Source: JBLHKS01 sp047620505
Lineage (GTDB): Bacteria; Verrucomicrobiota; Verrucomicrobiia; Verrucomicrobiales; DEV007
Length of the DNA: 64,000 bases
Direction of reading: 5' to 3'
NCBI GenBank assembly: GCA_047620505.1
Contig: JBLHKS010000013.1
Location: 1 to 64,000, forward strand
Shown here one piece after another: positions 25,701 to 35,700 of this stretch (position 1 is the first letter of the stretch; each line of letters opens with the position of its first letter). Under the pieces are notes generated by a model. That model saw only the letters and a list, made by a program, of their open reading frames with translations, ran no database searches and was not told the DNA's origin. A program made the translations under genes and the position numbers.

Positions 25701-25893
25701 GGGGGCCAGCAGCTGCTGATCCGACCCCGACAAGTGTCTCCAGGATCGCCGTGTCGATTTCCGCGGGCTGCACGGCCGCCTCGCCCACCGGAATCGAGAC
25801 ATCCTCGCTGCAAGCCGGACAAGCGGTGTTCTGGCCGGCATAGATCGTCGCGACTTCGAGCTTCTGGCCGCAGGAGTTGCAATGGAATTTCAT
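22798..25893 (-). pseudogene. Zinc-ribbon Ser/Thr protein kinase with TM and leucine-rich repeats, interrupted by one in-frame TAG
   Basis: One continuous frame of 1,032 codons is cut only by TAG at 25078-25080. Part 1 (25893-25081): zinc ribbon (Cys5, Cys8, Cys25, Cys28), then a kinase N-lobe and catalytic loop with GGMGAI, VAIKVLL, HRDLKPENIM and MDWGLAKVLG. Part 2 continues the same domain: GTPQFMAPEQA, DVYALGAILYNIL. It is followed by a membrane helix (FATISVFLIALLGVGFVG), a TPR-like region and about a dozen short leucine-rich repeats (LxLxxTxVxDLxPLxGMPL). Around the stop the text VR-stop-QDITGAL fits normal PVC kinases with one lost codon, such as CAG to TAG. The second part has only a TTG start. 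It may be dead, a read-through gene or an error. Close kinases sense envelope signals. Confidence 0.8.
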
Positions 25894-26099
25894 GATTGAG
25901 AAATATTGTGACTACGCAAACTTGGCTCCCGTTCATCATCCGCCGACCGATCGATTTCCTTTCGGCTAGCGGCTTGAAATCAGGTCACGGTTTTCCCTAG
26001 CGTAAGCTCATCGAAAACCACCCACTTTCAGTCGCAAATTTCAGTGTTATCATCCAACCTGAGGTCCTGCCGGGGCACCACTCACTGTCGAATTCCACA

Positions 26100-29000
26100 A
26101 TGAACTTCCATTTAATAAGTTACCTTTTCTCAGCCTTCCTATTGATTGGCAGCAGCACTCTGACCGCCGCCGATTGGCCCATGTGGCGCTATGATGCCGA
26201 GCACCGCGCTGCCTCGCCGGAGCAGCTGCCCGATCAGCTTGAGCTTCAGTGGACCCTGAAGTTCTCTCAACGAGAACAAGTCTGGGATGATCCGCTGAAT
26301 CACGATCTGATGCCCTACGATCGCATTTTTGAGCCGATCGTTCTCGGTGATCGGATATTTTTCACTTTCAACGACTCTGACAAAGTCGCGGCTTACGACA
26401 CTTCAAACGGGAGCGAATCGTGGAGTTTCTACAGCGACGGCCCGGTTCGTCTGCCACCGGTCGGATACAAAGGGAATATTTACGTTACGAGTGACGACGG
26501 ATTTCTCTATTGTCTCGCCGCCGACACGGGCAAACTTCGCTGGAAGTTTCGCGGAGGCCCTTCCCCTCTCAAGGTCCTCGGCAACAAACGTGTTATTTCT
26601 GCGTGGCCCGCCCGTGGTGGCCCTGTGATTCGCGACGGACACGTTTACTTCGCCACTAGCATCTGGCCCTTCATGGGCACCTTTATTTACTCTTTGAACG
26701 CCGACACTGGCGCAGTCGAATGGGTCAACGACAGCACTGGCTCCCAATATATCAAACAACCACATAGCGCGCCGTCCTTCGCCGGTGTGGCTCCACAGGG
26801 AGCGCTTGTCGCCACTGACAAGTATTTGCTCGTCCCGGGTGGACGCTCAGTTCCCGCTGCTTTTGATCGGAGCTCAGGAAAATTCGTCCACTTCGAAATC
26901 AACGACGGCGGTAAAGGTAATGGCGGTTCTTTTGTGATTGCTAACGGCGAGGAATTTTTCGTTCACACCCGCTATCGAGGCGTCCGCAATTACAATCTCT
27001 CCAGTGGTAAGAAAGGATCTTTCACCTGCAATGAACCGGTTCTGACTTCACCCTACCTCTACACTGCCACCGATGAAAAAGGGAAAAAGGAAGTTCACGT
27101 GGTCGATGCTAAAGAGAAGAAGCGAGTCTGGACGATCGCAGCTGATGGTACCGGTGATCTGATCAAAGCTGGCGATCAACTTTACGCCGCCGGCGGGAAT
27201 TCCCTGACGGCAATCGACCTTTCAGACGAGGGAGGGAAGGGGGTTCCTGCCTGGACTATTAAGGTCGACGGCGACATTCAGCGAATTATCGCTGCCAACG
27301 GGAAACTCTTTGCCGTCACTCTCGATGGTCGAATCATGGCATTCGGCTCCGGTTTGCGTTCCGATCGACTCATCGAGCCACCAACTGTGGAACCTGTTGT
27401 TGTCGCCGCCGATACCGCCTCGCGTGCAGCCAAGTTCCTGGAGCAGGCCAAGGCCCGCGATGGCTATTGTCTTTGGTTTGGCCTCGATGACATCGACCTC
27501 CTTGAATCAGTGCTCACCGAATCTGAATTGCAGATCGTAGCAGTCGACCCAGACCACGAGAAGGTCGAACAGCTGCGCCGCCATTTCGATGCGGCCGGCC
27601 TTTACGGCAAGCGTATCACCATCCATCAAGGTTCACCGGCAACTTTCAAGTTTCCTCCCTACATCGCCAATCTCGTCCATGTTGATTCGGCTCTCTCCAG
27701 CCACCTGAGCGCGGCCACGCTGGAATCTCTATATAGTTCAGTGCGGCCGTATGGCGGAAGCCTTTCGCTTGATCCCGGCGTCCGCGAATTGGTTGCTGCC
27801 GCAGATTTAAAACGTGCCGAGATCGCCGAAAATCAATCGAGTCTGGTCGTTTTTCGCACGGGAGCGCTCCCTGATTCCGCCGATTGGACCCATCAATATG
27901 GCGACATCGCCAACTCGGTGAAATCCGACGACAGCCGCCTCAAGCTCCCGCTTGGCGTTCTTTGGTTTGGTGGAAATTCCAACACGGACGTTCTCCCCCG
28001 CCATGGTCACGGACCGCCCGAACAGGTCATCGGCGGACGCATGTTCATCGAGGGAATCAATAGCATTAGTGCTCGAGACGTCTACACCGGTCGTGTCCTC
28101 TGGATTCGCCAGTTTGACGATCTCGGCACCTTCGGGATCTACTACAACGAAACCTACAAGGACACCCCTCTCGATCCGGCCTACAACCAGAAACACATCC
28201 CCGGTGCCAACGGCCGCGGAACCAACTATGTAGCCACTGAGGATGCTATCTATGTGGCGATCGACGACAGCTGCCACATCTTGGATTCGCAAACTGGCAA
28301 AACCAAAAACATTATCCGTTTGTCGAAGAAATGGGGCTTCATCGGCATCTACGAAGACATTCTGATCGGCGGCAACGGCTTCGCCAACTTCAGTCAAAAA
28401 TATGCTCCTAACGGTAAACCTGTTGAGCTTTCCATCGAAGACTACTCTGCCAGTGACGGCTTGGTCGGCTTTGATCGGCACACCGGCGAACGACTTTGGG
28501 AAGTCTCGGCAAATCACAGTTTTCTGCACAACGGCATCATCGCGGGCGATGGTCGTATTTATTGCCTCGATAAACTTCCAAAGAGCGCCGAGGACAAACT
28601 GAAACGCCGCGGGGATGACATCCCTGAGGACTACCGAATTTTAACCATTGACAGTCGGACTGGGGAACAACTGTGGGAGCACAAAGATGATATATTTGGA
28701 ACTTGGTTAAGCTACTCGACGAAACACGACATCGTCCTCCATGCTGGTGCCAGCGCCAGTGACCGGCTGAAGGACGAAGCCAACCAGGGAATGATCACTT
28801 ATCGCGGCAAAAGCGGCGAAATCGTCTGGCAACGCAACGATCTGCGCTATTCAGGCCCATGTATCCTTCACAACGAACTGATCATTGCCAATGCAGATCA
28901 ACACTCTAATCGCAAAGGCATCGGTGCCACCAGCACGGTGTTTAGTTTGCTCGATGGTTCGGATCAAACGATCGTCAATCCGATTACCGGAGCCACGGAA

Positions 29001-30386
29001 CCCTGGCGGATCGTCCGCGGAAAAGGCTGCAATTCAATCATTGCCTGTGAGAACTTTTTGACCTTCCGCGACGGCGCCGCGAGCTACTACGATCTTGAAA
29101 ATCGCAATGGCATTGGCAGCTTCGGCGGATTCAAGTCCGGCTGCACTGCTAATCTCATTGTAGCCAATGGAGTCCTCAACGCTCCCGACTACACCCGCAC
29201 CTGTAGCTGTTCGTATCAGAACCAGACCTCGCTCGCCCTTGTTCACATGCCGGATGTTGAGCTCTGGACATCTAGCCTCCTCGGTGGTTCCGACGAAGGC
29301 ACTGATTCCATCCAACGTATCGGTATTAACTTCGGCGCACCCGGCGACCGCCAATCCGCCGATGGCACCATGTGGCTGGATTACCCGTCCGTCGGCGGAC
29401 GTTCTCCGATCGTCGATGTGGAGCTCACCGGTAAAGATCTGGACTATTTTCGTCAACATACCTCGGCGCTCACCGGCTCTCATCTTCCGTGGGTGATGGC
29501 GTCCGGAGTTCGCAACGTTGAAACCATTAGCATTCGCCCGGAAACCAAGATCGACTCAGCCCCTGGATCATCGCCGCCCGGCACCATCGCCGCCGACCAA
29601 AATTCCGACACCGGCGAGGAATCTGAGAACGGCAGCGTGACCATCACCAGCAGCGATCTGGAAATGACTAGAGACAATTCTCCGCAAATCATTGGCGTTC
29701 GTTTTCGCGGCCTGAAGCTGAAGCGCGGACAGAAGATTCCGCCGACCTCCATCCAATTCACCGTCGATGAGACTGGTTCGAAACCGACTCAGCTGTCGAT
29801 CCGCGCCGAAGCGACCGACAATGCGAAGGAAATCGCCCCGCAGGACGGAAACATTTCCAGCCGTGATCAAACCAAAGCCTCCGTTTCATGGTCTCCCAAG
29901 GCGTGGATAAAAGAAGGTGAATCCGGCCCCGGGCAAGCCACACCTGATTTGGCGCCGCTCATCGCCGAAGTCATCGCCCGTCCCGGCTGGAAGCCCGGCA
30001 ACGCCATCGCCTTCATCATCACCGGTAAGGGGAAACGCGTTGCCCAATCCCGAGCGAAGGGTGCCCCGAAGCTTACTATGCAGATTGACACCGAAATTGA
30101 GAAGGTTGCGCAGGTGAAACCTGCTCCGGAAAAGAGTTATTCGGTCCTCCTGTATTTCGCGGAGCCCGATTCGCTGAAACCCGGTGAGCGCGTTTTCGAC
30201 GTAGAGCTTCAGGATAAAACCGTTTTAAAGAACGTTGATCTAGCAAAGACAGCCGGGAAAAATCAAGGCTTGGTCAAACGATTCGAAGGTGTCCGAATCG
30301 GCGATGTTCTGAAAATTACCCTGCAGAAATCTCCATCAGCAACCCAACAACCCATCCTCTCCGGTGTGGAGCTGATCGCCGAATAA
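26100..30386 (+). CDS. Giant exported PQQ-like beta-propeller protein with embedded methyltransferase-like and C-terminal malectin domains
   Basis: The protein has 1,428 residues with a signal peptide (LISYLFSAFLLIGSSTLTAA). Domain 1 (about 25-420) is a PQQ-type propeller (LYCLAADTGKLRWKFRGG, IYSLNADTGAVEWVND). Residues about 430-590 look like a class I methyltransferase core (GYCLWFGLDDIDLLESVL, IVAVDPDHEKVEQLRRHF, ITIHQGSPATFKFPPYIANLVHVD). Domain 3 (about 600-1130) is a second propeller (ISARDVYTGRVLWIRQF, TIDSRTGEQLWEHKDD). Residues about 1170-1330 match the SSDLEM...GVRFRGL...SIQFTVDE surface domain of PVC proteins, and about 1340-1425 resemble malectin (YSVLLYFAEPDSLKPGERVFDV). Sugar binding is plausible; the enzyme role is unknown. 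It holds no copy of the repeated palindrome in 4.3 kb. Confidence 0.8.
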   Translation: MNFHLISYLFSAFLLIGSSTLTAADWPMWRYDAEHRAASPEQLPDQLELQWTLKFSQREQVWDDPLNHDLMPYDRIFEPIVLGDRIFFTFNDSDKVAAYDTSNGSESWSFYSDGPVRLPPVGYKGNIYVTSDDGFLYCLAADTGKLRWKFRGGPSPLKVLGNKRVISAWPARGGPVIRDGHVYFATSIWPFMGTFIYSLNADTGAVEWVNDSTGSQYIKQPHSAPSFAGVAPQGALVATDKYLLVPGGRSVPAAFDRSSGKFVHFEINDGGKGNGGSFVIANGEEFFVHTRYRGVRNYNLSSGKKGSFTCNEPVLTSPYLYTATDEKGKKEVHVVDAKEKKRVWTIAADGTGDLIKAGDQLYAAGGNSLTAIDLSDEGGKGVPAWTIKVDGDIQRIIAANGKLFAVTLDGRIMAFGSGLRSDRLIEPPTVEPVVVAADTASRAAKFLEQAKARDGYCLWFGLDDIDLLESVLTESELQIVAVDPDHEKVEQLRRHFDAAGLYGKRITIHQGSPATFKFPPYIANLVHVDSALSSHLSAATLESLYSSVRPYGGSLSLDPGVRELVAAADLKRAEIAENQSSLVVFRTGALPDSADWTHQYGDIANSVKSDDSRLKLPLGVLWFGGNSNTDVLPRHGHGPPEQVIGGRMFIEGINSISARDVYTGRVLWIRQFDDLGTFGIYYNETYKDTPLDPAYNQKHIPGANGRGTNYVATEDAIYVAIDDSCHILDSQTGKTKNIIRLSKKWGFIGIYEDILIGGNGFANFSQKYAPNGKPVELSIEDYSASDGLVGFDRHTGERLWEVSANHSFLHNGIIAGDGRIYCLDKLPKSAEDKLKRRGDDIPEDYRILTIDSRTGEQLWEHKDDIFGTWLSYSTKHDIVLHAGASASDRLKDEANQGMITYRGKSGEIVWQRNDLRYSGPCILHNELIIANADQHSNRKGIGATSTVFSLLDGSDQTIVNPITGATEPWRIVRGKGCNSIIACENFLTFRDGAASYYDLENRNGIGSFGGFKSGCTANLIVANGVLNAPDYTRTCSCSYQNQTSLALVHMPDVELWTSSLLGGSDEGTDSIQRIGINFGAPGDRQSADGTMWLDYPSVGGRSPIVDVELTGKDLDYFRQHTSALTGSHLPWVMASGVRNVETISIRPETKIDSAPGSSPPGTIAADQNSDTGEESENGSVTITSSDLEMTRDNSPQIIGVRFRGLKLKRGQKIPPTSIQFTVDETGSKPTQLSIRAEATDNAKEIAPQDGNISSRDQTKASVSWSPKAWIKEGESGPGQATPDLAPLIAEVIARPGWKPGNAIAFIITGKGKRVAQSRAKGAPKLTMQIDTEIEKVAQVKPAPEKSYSVLLYFAEPDSLKPGERVFDVELQDKTVLKNVDLAKTAGKNQGLVKRFEGVRIGDVLKITLQKSPSATQQPILSGVELIAE

Positions 30387-30399
30387 AATTCGCCGGAAT

Positions 30400-32352
30400 T
30401 CACTCGGCGCTGAGGATGCTGAAGTCCGCAAAGGCGAGGTAGAGCGCGAGGACGAAGACGACGATCCCGATTCCGACTGGCTTGGCCCATTTCCACGGAG
30501 TGAGGTCGACATCGCCGCTGTGTTCTTGAACCCATGGCTCGGAGCGCGGCGCGACCAGGCTCATCACGATCTGGAAAACCATGAGCGCACCGAATACGAT
30601 GCCCATGAAGTGAAATTTGTGGACTGCGCCCGCCCATTCTGAAAAGGGAGGAACCCAGTAGCCGAGCGACAGCAGAACGCAGCCGGCGAGCAGCGAAATG
30701 TTAGCAGCTGCTGCGTTGGCGTGTTTGAAGAGGAACCCGGCGAGGACGACGGAAAAGATCGGGATGAAATACAGGGCGTTCATGTCCTGGAGGTAGCCGA
30801 AAATACTCTCCTGCCCATCGAGAAGCGGCGCGGTCGACATGGCGAGCACGGCTGCGATCGCACCAACGATTTTGCCGTTGATGATGACTTTTCGATCGTC
30901 CGTCGCGCCCTTCTTCACGAAATGCTGGTAGACGCCGAGGGAGAACAGCGTCGCGGTCGAGTTCAGCGCGGAGTTGAACGAACTCAGCACGGCACCGACC
31001 ACGGCTGCGGCGAAAAATCCGGCGAGCAGAGCTCCGAAGAATCCGCCGGGCATCACTTTGCGAACGAGTTGTCCGTAGGCCTGGTTGCTGTTCCGGGCGA
31101 AGGCGTATTCCTCAGCTTTGGTGTCGGGCACGAAGATGAAGGAGGTCCCGCCGTTCTCGTCTTTCTGTTCAAGAATCGCGACGTCAGGTCCGAGTATTTT
31201 CTCAACCTGGATCGTGCGTTTTTCATCGGTGATCGTCTGCCCGACTTTGCCTTGGGCCTGGTCAACTGCTCCGGTTCCGAGCAGCTTGGCGGCGTCTTTT
31301 CCGTGCAGAATCACCGTTTTGGATTTGCCGTCTTCGGTCGCGGTTCCGATGAAAGCGATGTCCTCAGTCGTTATGTCCTTGATTGGCAGCTGCTGGGCGG
31401 ATTCGCCTTCGCCAGATGTCATGTGGCCAAGAACGGAGAACGCCACGATGCCCGGGATGACGAGGATGAGCGGGGCGAGCACCTTGAAAACACCGGCGAC
31501 GAGAACGCCCTTCTGGCCTTCCTTCAGACTGCTGGCACCGAACGTTCGCTGAATGATCTGCTGATTGGTCGTCCAGTAAAACAAGTTGAGGAGCAGGACG
31601 CCGGTGAAGAGAGTCGAAAACGGAACCGATGAATCGGAGCCGCCGACGGAGTTAAATTTCTCGGGGTGTTCCTGCTTGAGTTTGATCACGCCTTCGATCG
31701 CGCCGCCGTCATGGCCGTAGCTCAGCGCGAAAACGGTGATCAGGATCCCGCCGAGCAACAGGCCGAATCCGTTGATCGTGTCCGAGACGGCGACCGTACG
31801 CAGCCCGCCGAAAATCGCGTAGATCGAGCCGATGATGCCGATGAACCAAATCGAGATCCAGAGCAGCGTCGTGTGGCTTTCGATGCCGGTCAGGGTCTTG
31901 AGGTCGAGGATTTGCGTCAGGCCGGTCGCTCCTGTGTAAAGGATCATCGGTAGGAGGATGACGGCGTAGGCCAGGATGAAAATGAAGCTCGTGATTGCTC
32001 GAGTGAGCGGGTTGAAACGTTTTTCGAAGAACTCCGGAATCGTTGTGATCCCGCTGCGCAGGTACTTCGGCAGAAAGTAGAGCGCCATGATCACAAGCGA
32101 GGCACCCGCGATGACTTCCCAGCACATCACGGCAATTCCATCGCTGAACGCGGCCCCGTTCAGCCCCACCAGCTGCTCAGTCGAAAGATTCGTCAAAAGC
32201 AGCGATCCGGCGATGAAGCCGCCTGTCAAAGTGCGGCCGGCGAGGAAATAACCGGTCGAGGTGCCGTGGTCATCTTTGCGAGTCAGAAACCAGGTGATGA
32301 CGCCGACAAGCGCCGTGAAAAACAGAAACGTGACAATCGTGGCTATGGTCAT
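30400..32352 (-). CDS. Sodium:solute symporter (SSS/SGLT family)
   Basis: The ATG at 32352 is chosen over the frame-open codon at 32424 because the first membrane helix (IATIVTFLFFTALVGVITWFL) follows directly; this gives 650 residues. SSS hallmarks are present: GYFLAGRTLTGGFIAGSLLLTNLSTEQLVGLNG, IPEFFEKRFNPLTRAITSF, YAIFGGLRTVAVSDTINGF, FYWTTNQQIIQRTFGASSLKEGQKG. It resembles the vSGLT-like sugar branch. Unusual for the family is a hydrophilic insertion of about 110 residues between helices (from the GEGESAQQLPIKD segment to FARNSNQAYGQ). A perfect Fur-box-like operator lies 81 bases upstream. The stop faces the propeller gene stop across 13 bases. Confidence 0.88.
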   Translation of the reverse strand: MTIATIVTFLFFTALVGVITWFLTRKDDHGTSTGYFLAGRTLTGGFIAGSLLLTNLSTEQLVGLNGAAFSDGIAVMCWEVIAGASLVIMALYFLPKYLRSGITTIPEFFEKRFNPLTRAITSFIFILAYAVILLPMILYTGATGLTQILDLKTLTGIESHTTLLWISIWFIGIIGSIYAIFGGLRTVAVSDTINGFGLLLGGILITVFALSYGHDGGAIEGVIKLKQEHPEKFNSVGGSDSSVPFSTLFTGVLLLNLFYWTTNQQIIQRTFGASSLKEGQKGVLVAGVFKVLAPLILVIPGIVAFSVLGHMTSGEGESAQQLPIKDITTEDIAFIGTATEDGKSKTVILHGKDAAKLLGTGAVDQAQGKVGQTITDEKRTIQVEKILGPDVAILEQKDENGGTSFIFVPDTKAEEYAFARNSNQAYGQLVRKVMPGGFFGALLAGFFAAAVVGAVLSSFNSALNSTATLFSLGVYQHFVKKGATDDRKVIINGKIVGAIAAVLAMSTAPLLDGQESIFGYLQDMNALYFIPIFSVVLAGFLFKHANAAAANISLLAGCVLLSLGYWVPPFSEWAGAVHKFHFMGIVFGALMVFQIVMSLVAPRSEPWVQEHSGDVDLTPWKWAKPVGIGIVVFVLALYLAFADFSILSAE

Positions 32353-32432
32353 GGGCGGCAATTCTGAACGAGGTTTTCGGGATTGTGAAGCGAATTTAAA
32401 AAGGCGAATTCGGCAATTCTGCAAAAAATCTA

Positions 32433-32451
32433 AATTATGATAATCATAATT
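32433..32451. promoter_or_regulatory. Fur-box-like operator (perfect 19-bp palindrome)
   Basis: AATTATGATAATCATAATT is a perfect 9-1-9 inverted repeat. It matches 15 of 19 positions of the classical enterobacterial Fur box, including the whole centre TGATAATCA. It sits in the 361-base divergent gap between the symporter (ATG at 32352) and the tandem-pseudokinase gene (ATG at 32714), 81 bases from the symporter start. The gap is much more AT-rich than the flanking genes and otherwise shows no gene. Confidence 0.65.
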
Positions 32452-32713
32452 GTTGATTTTATTTCTAGATCTGGCTACTCTCTCGCATTCCGAGAGATCG
32501 CCTTTCTCAAGAATTTGATCGGGCTTTCTACTCGGAAACCCTACAAAGCCATAAAAATCCTGTTAACGTCCGCTGCGAAAGATGTTATGATCGCGGGTCT
32601 TAGAAGTCGGAATTGTTTGTCACTCAGATAGTTATCCCCCCAATCCCTCCCGCCGGCTGATGCCTCCCGATTCTTTCCAGGATCGTTGAATCTGGCGGGT
32701 CCGTTCCCCCCTA

Positions 32714-35700
32714 ATGAAAAAAGTCGCCTCCTACTCGGTTTCACGCTCCGCGGATGGCTCGGAAGTCATTCTGAATGAGGGCGAGGACTCGAAAACCTTC
32801 CTCGCTTTTTCTGAAGAATTCTCCCGGTTCGTTGCGCTGAAACTTTACAGCTCTGACCATTTTCCAGACGCGAAGTCGCGTAAAATGGTCCAGGAATCAG
32901 CCGAGCAGCTCCGCTCGCGTTTTAGTTCGGGAATCGCCTTCCCACTCGAAGTGGGCGAAGAGGATAACCGCGTTTATCAAGCGAACGAAATTCTGCCTGG
33001 CCATTCGCTCAAAGACCTCGTCGAAAAACAGGGCCCGCTTGCGGCTTCAACCGCTTTTGAGCTGGCTAAAACGCTGCTTTCGACCGCTCGCAATGTTCTC
33101 GATTCTTACGAGCTTCAACCGGACCTTTCGCCGGAACAAATTTTCGTCTGGGGCACGGGCGGCAGCCATTGGAATCTCGGTTTCGCCGACTACGATCTCC
33201 GCCCGAAAGAGGGTGCCGCCGACGAACCTGGCGAGCTTCAATTGGTTCAGGATTTGAGCCTGCTTTTCTATTTTCTCGGTTCAGGCGATCTCCAGGCCTG
33301 GTTTTATCCAATGTTGAACGCGAAGTTCACGGAGGAACAGAATCCAAAAATCGCTCCCGAGCTGCTCTATCTTTATCAGCGGCTTTTTGATGCGGACGCG
33401 AGCAAGCGGCCGTTTTCGCTGACCGACTTGACGCGTTTGCTGGAGTTCAGCGCGGAGAAAGTTTCCGGCAAACCGGAGCTGGGCGAGCTCGCTGTCGAGC
33501 GGAGTTTCCTCACCTGGATGCCGCGCAACGGCAGCTTTCCAGAGCCGTTCGCGCCGAAGGAGCAGTCGACCGAATTTGCTCAGCCGTGCACATTCGAGGC
33601 GATCGACAAAGTGAAGGACACGACCTCGCTGGTCCACATTTTGCCGCCGGATTCGATGACGCTAAGCAAGTTCATCGATGACTATCGCCAGAGCATGCAG
33701 TTGGCTCAGGGCAAGGAGTCCAAGGCCTTCACGCAGGTCGAAAGCGTGACCTGCGATCCGAAATGCCGGGTCGTCGCCGAAAAGCAGGTCGCGGCGATTT
33801 CGGTCTCGACGCTGCTGGAGCGGAAGTCCGATTTTAAGCGCGAGGAGTCGCTCCTGCTCTTGCACAAGATCGATCGTTGCCTTCAGGACGTTCAGGACGA
33901 GGGCTTCACGGCTCCATCGCTTCAGCTAAACGATATTTATATCAAACCACAGGGCGCGAAATCGCGGCGCGGCGTCCTGGCGCAGAAGAAATTCGGTTGG
34001 CTCAGCGAAGCGGAAAAATACCAGATTTTCCTGCGGCCGTTCCATTCGAATCTCTTTTACGGCGAGACGCCGAATTTTTCTGCCTTGAATGGTCAGACTG
34101 GAAAATTCGGCCGGACGCCGGCGATCACGAATCTTTTCCGACCTGAATACTCGTTCGTTACGCTGTCTTACACCTTGATGTCGGCGGCGATGGAATCCGA
34201 GGCGAAGCCGATGCCGAACGCGATGGCTGAGGCGTTTCGAAAGGCGTTTGCGACGAAGCAGAACGACAACGCGAAGGAGCGGGAGCGCCTGCTCGACAAG
34301 TTGCGTCGCACGATGGAAGGCAAGGCTCTCGAGCTTGATCCGGAACCGGTAAAATCGAAGGCTGCGCCGGCTTCGGTCGCGGTCCCGAAAATTGCCTCGG
34401 ACCCAGCAGCTGCTGGGGGTAAAAAGACCGCTCTCGCTTCGGTTCCCGCAAAATCAAAATCAAAATCTAAGCCGGCTCCGGCGAGACCTGCCAAGGCCAA
34501 ACCGGACATGGTTTCGCTAACGCCCAAGCGAACCGTCATTTCGCGACCGCCAAAGCCGCGAAAGCAGATGAGCAAGGGCCTCGTCACTTTCGCTGGAGCA
34601 GCCGCGTTGGTCGGCCTGGGTGCAGCTGCATTCTTTTTGATGCCGAGGGAAAAAACCGGCACGGAAACTCCGAAGGTTACGGTTAACGAGACGAGTCCGA
34701 GACCAGACGGTCCGGAAGAGATCGTGATGGTCGGAATTGAGCCAGCTCCGAAACCAGGCCCGCTCACCGCTGAAGTTCCGATTCCCACTCCGGCTCCGAT
34801 TCCCGATCCAGGCCCGGTGGTCGTCGCCGTCCTTCCGCCAACTCCGGATCCCACGCCGCCCGTCACTCCGCCGACCCCGGATCCCACGCCGCCCGTCCTT
34901 CCGCCGACCCCGGATCCAACGCCACCCGTCACCCCGCCGACTCCAGATCCCACGCCTCCTGTGGTTGCGGTTGTGATTCCGCCCGATGATCCGCCAACTC
35001 CAGATCCAGGACCAAACCCGGCTGTTGTCGTCAGTCCGAGCGGAATCGGCGATCCGACTCCAGATCCCGTCGTTGCCGTTGTTGAAACGCCTGAAGCTGT
35101 GCCGCCTACCACGCCTCCAGCGCCCGTTCCAGGAGCCGAAGTCGATCTCAACCCGACGCCTCCAGGTCCCAGCATGCCCGCTACGCTAAATCCAGTTGGA
35201 CCCGGGCCTGCAGTGAATCCGGGCACAGTCGCCGCGGTGAATCCGGGCACCGTCGGACCGACCACCCCAACTCCGCCGCCTGCAGCTGTTCCTGTAGCCC
35301 CCGCCGGGCCGACTCCCGAGGAAATCCGGGCTGAAGCCGCGAAGAAAGAGGCGGAAATGCGGGCTGAAATCGCAAAGAAAAAGGAGGAAATGCAGAAAAC
35401 GATCGGTGGGATTCGAACTCATCGTGAAGCTGGCGAAATCGGAAAAGCTTCCCAGCAGCTGCTGGACGCGATGGAATCCTACACCGATGAGCCGGGCGTT
35501 TCCGCTGAGCTCGACGCGATGATCCTCGCGATCCGCGAACGCGATGAGGAGATTGCCGGAGCGGCTCGTGACCAGGTCGACGAACTCGTTCAGATCGCCG
35601 CGCTCGAAAAACATCGCGGTGCCGTGAGCCTGCTCGCCAGCCGGGCCGATCGAAATGACAGCCCAACTTCGGTTGCCTGGAATCAGCGCGCTGCTGAGCT

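Noticed and set aside
34835..34966. CRISPR-like regular repeats
   Set aside because: The 33-bp units are directly joined without spacers, stay in frame and encode a Pro-rich linker.
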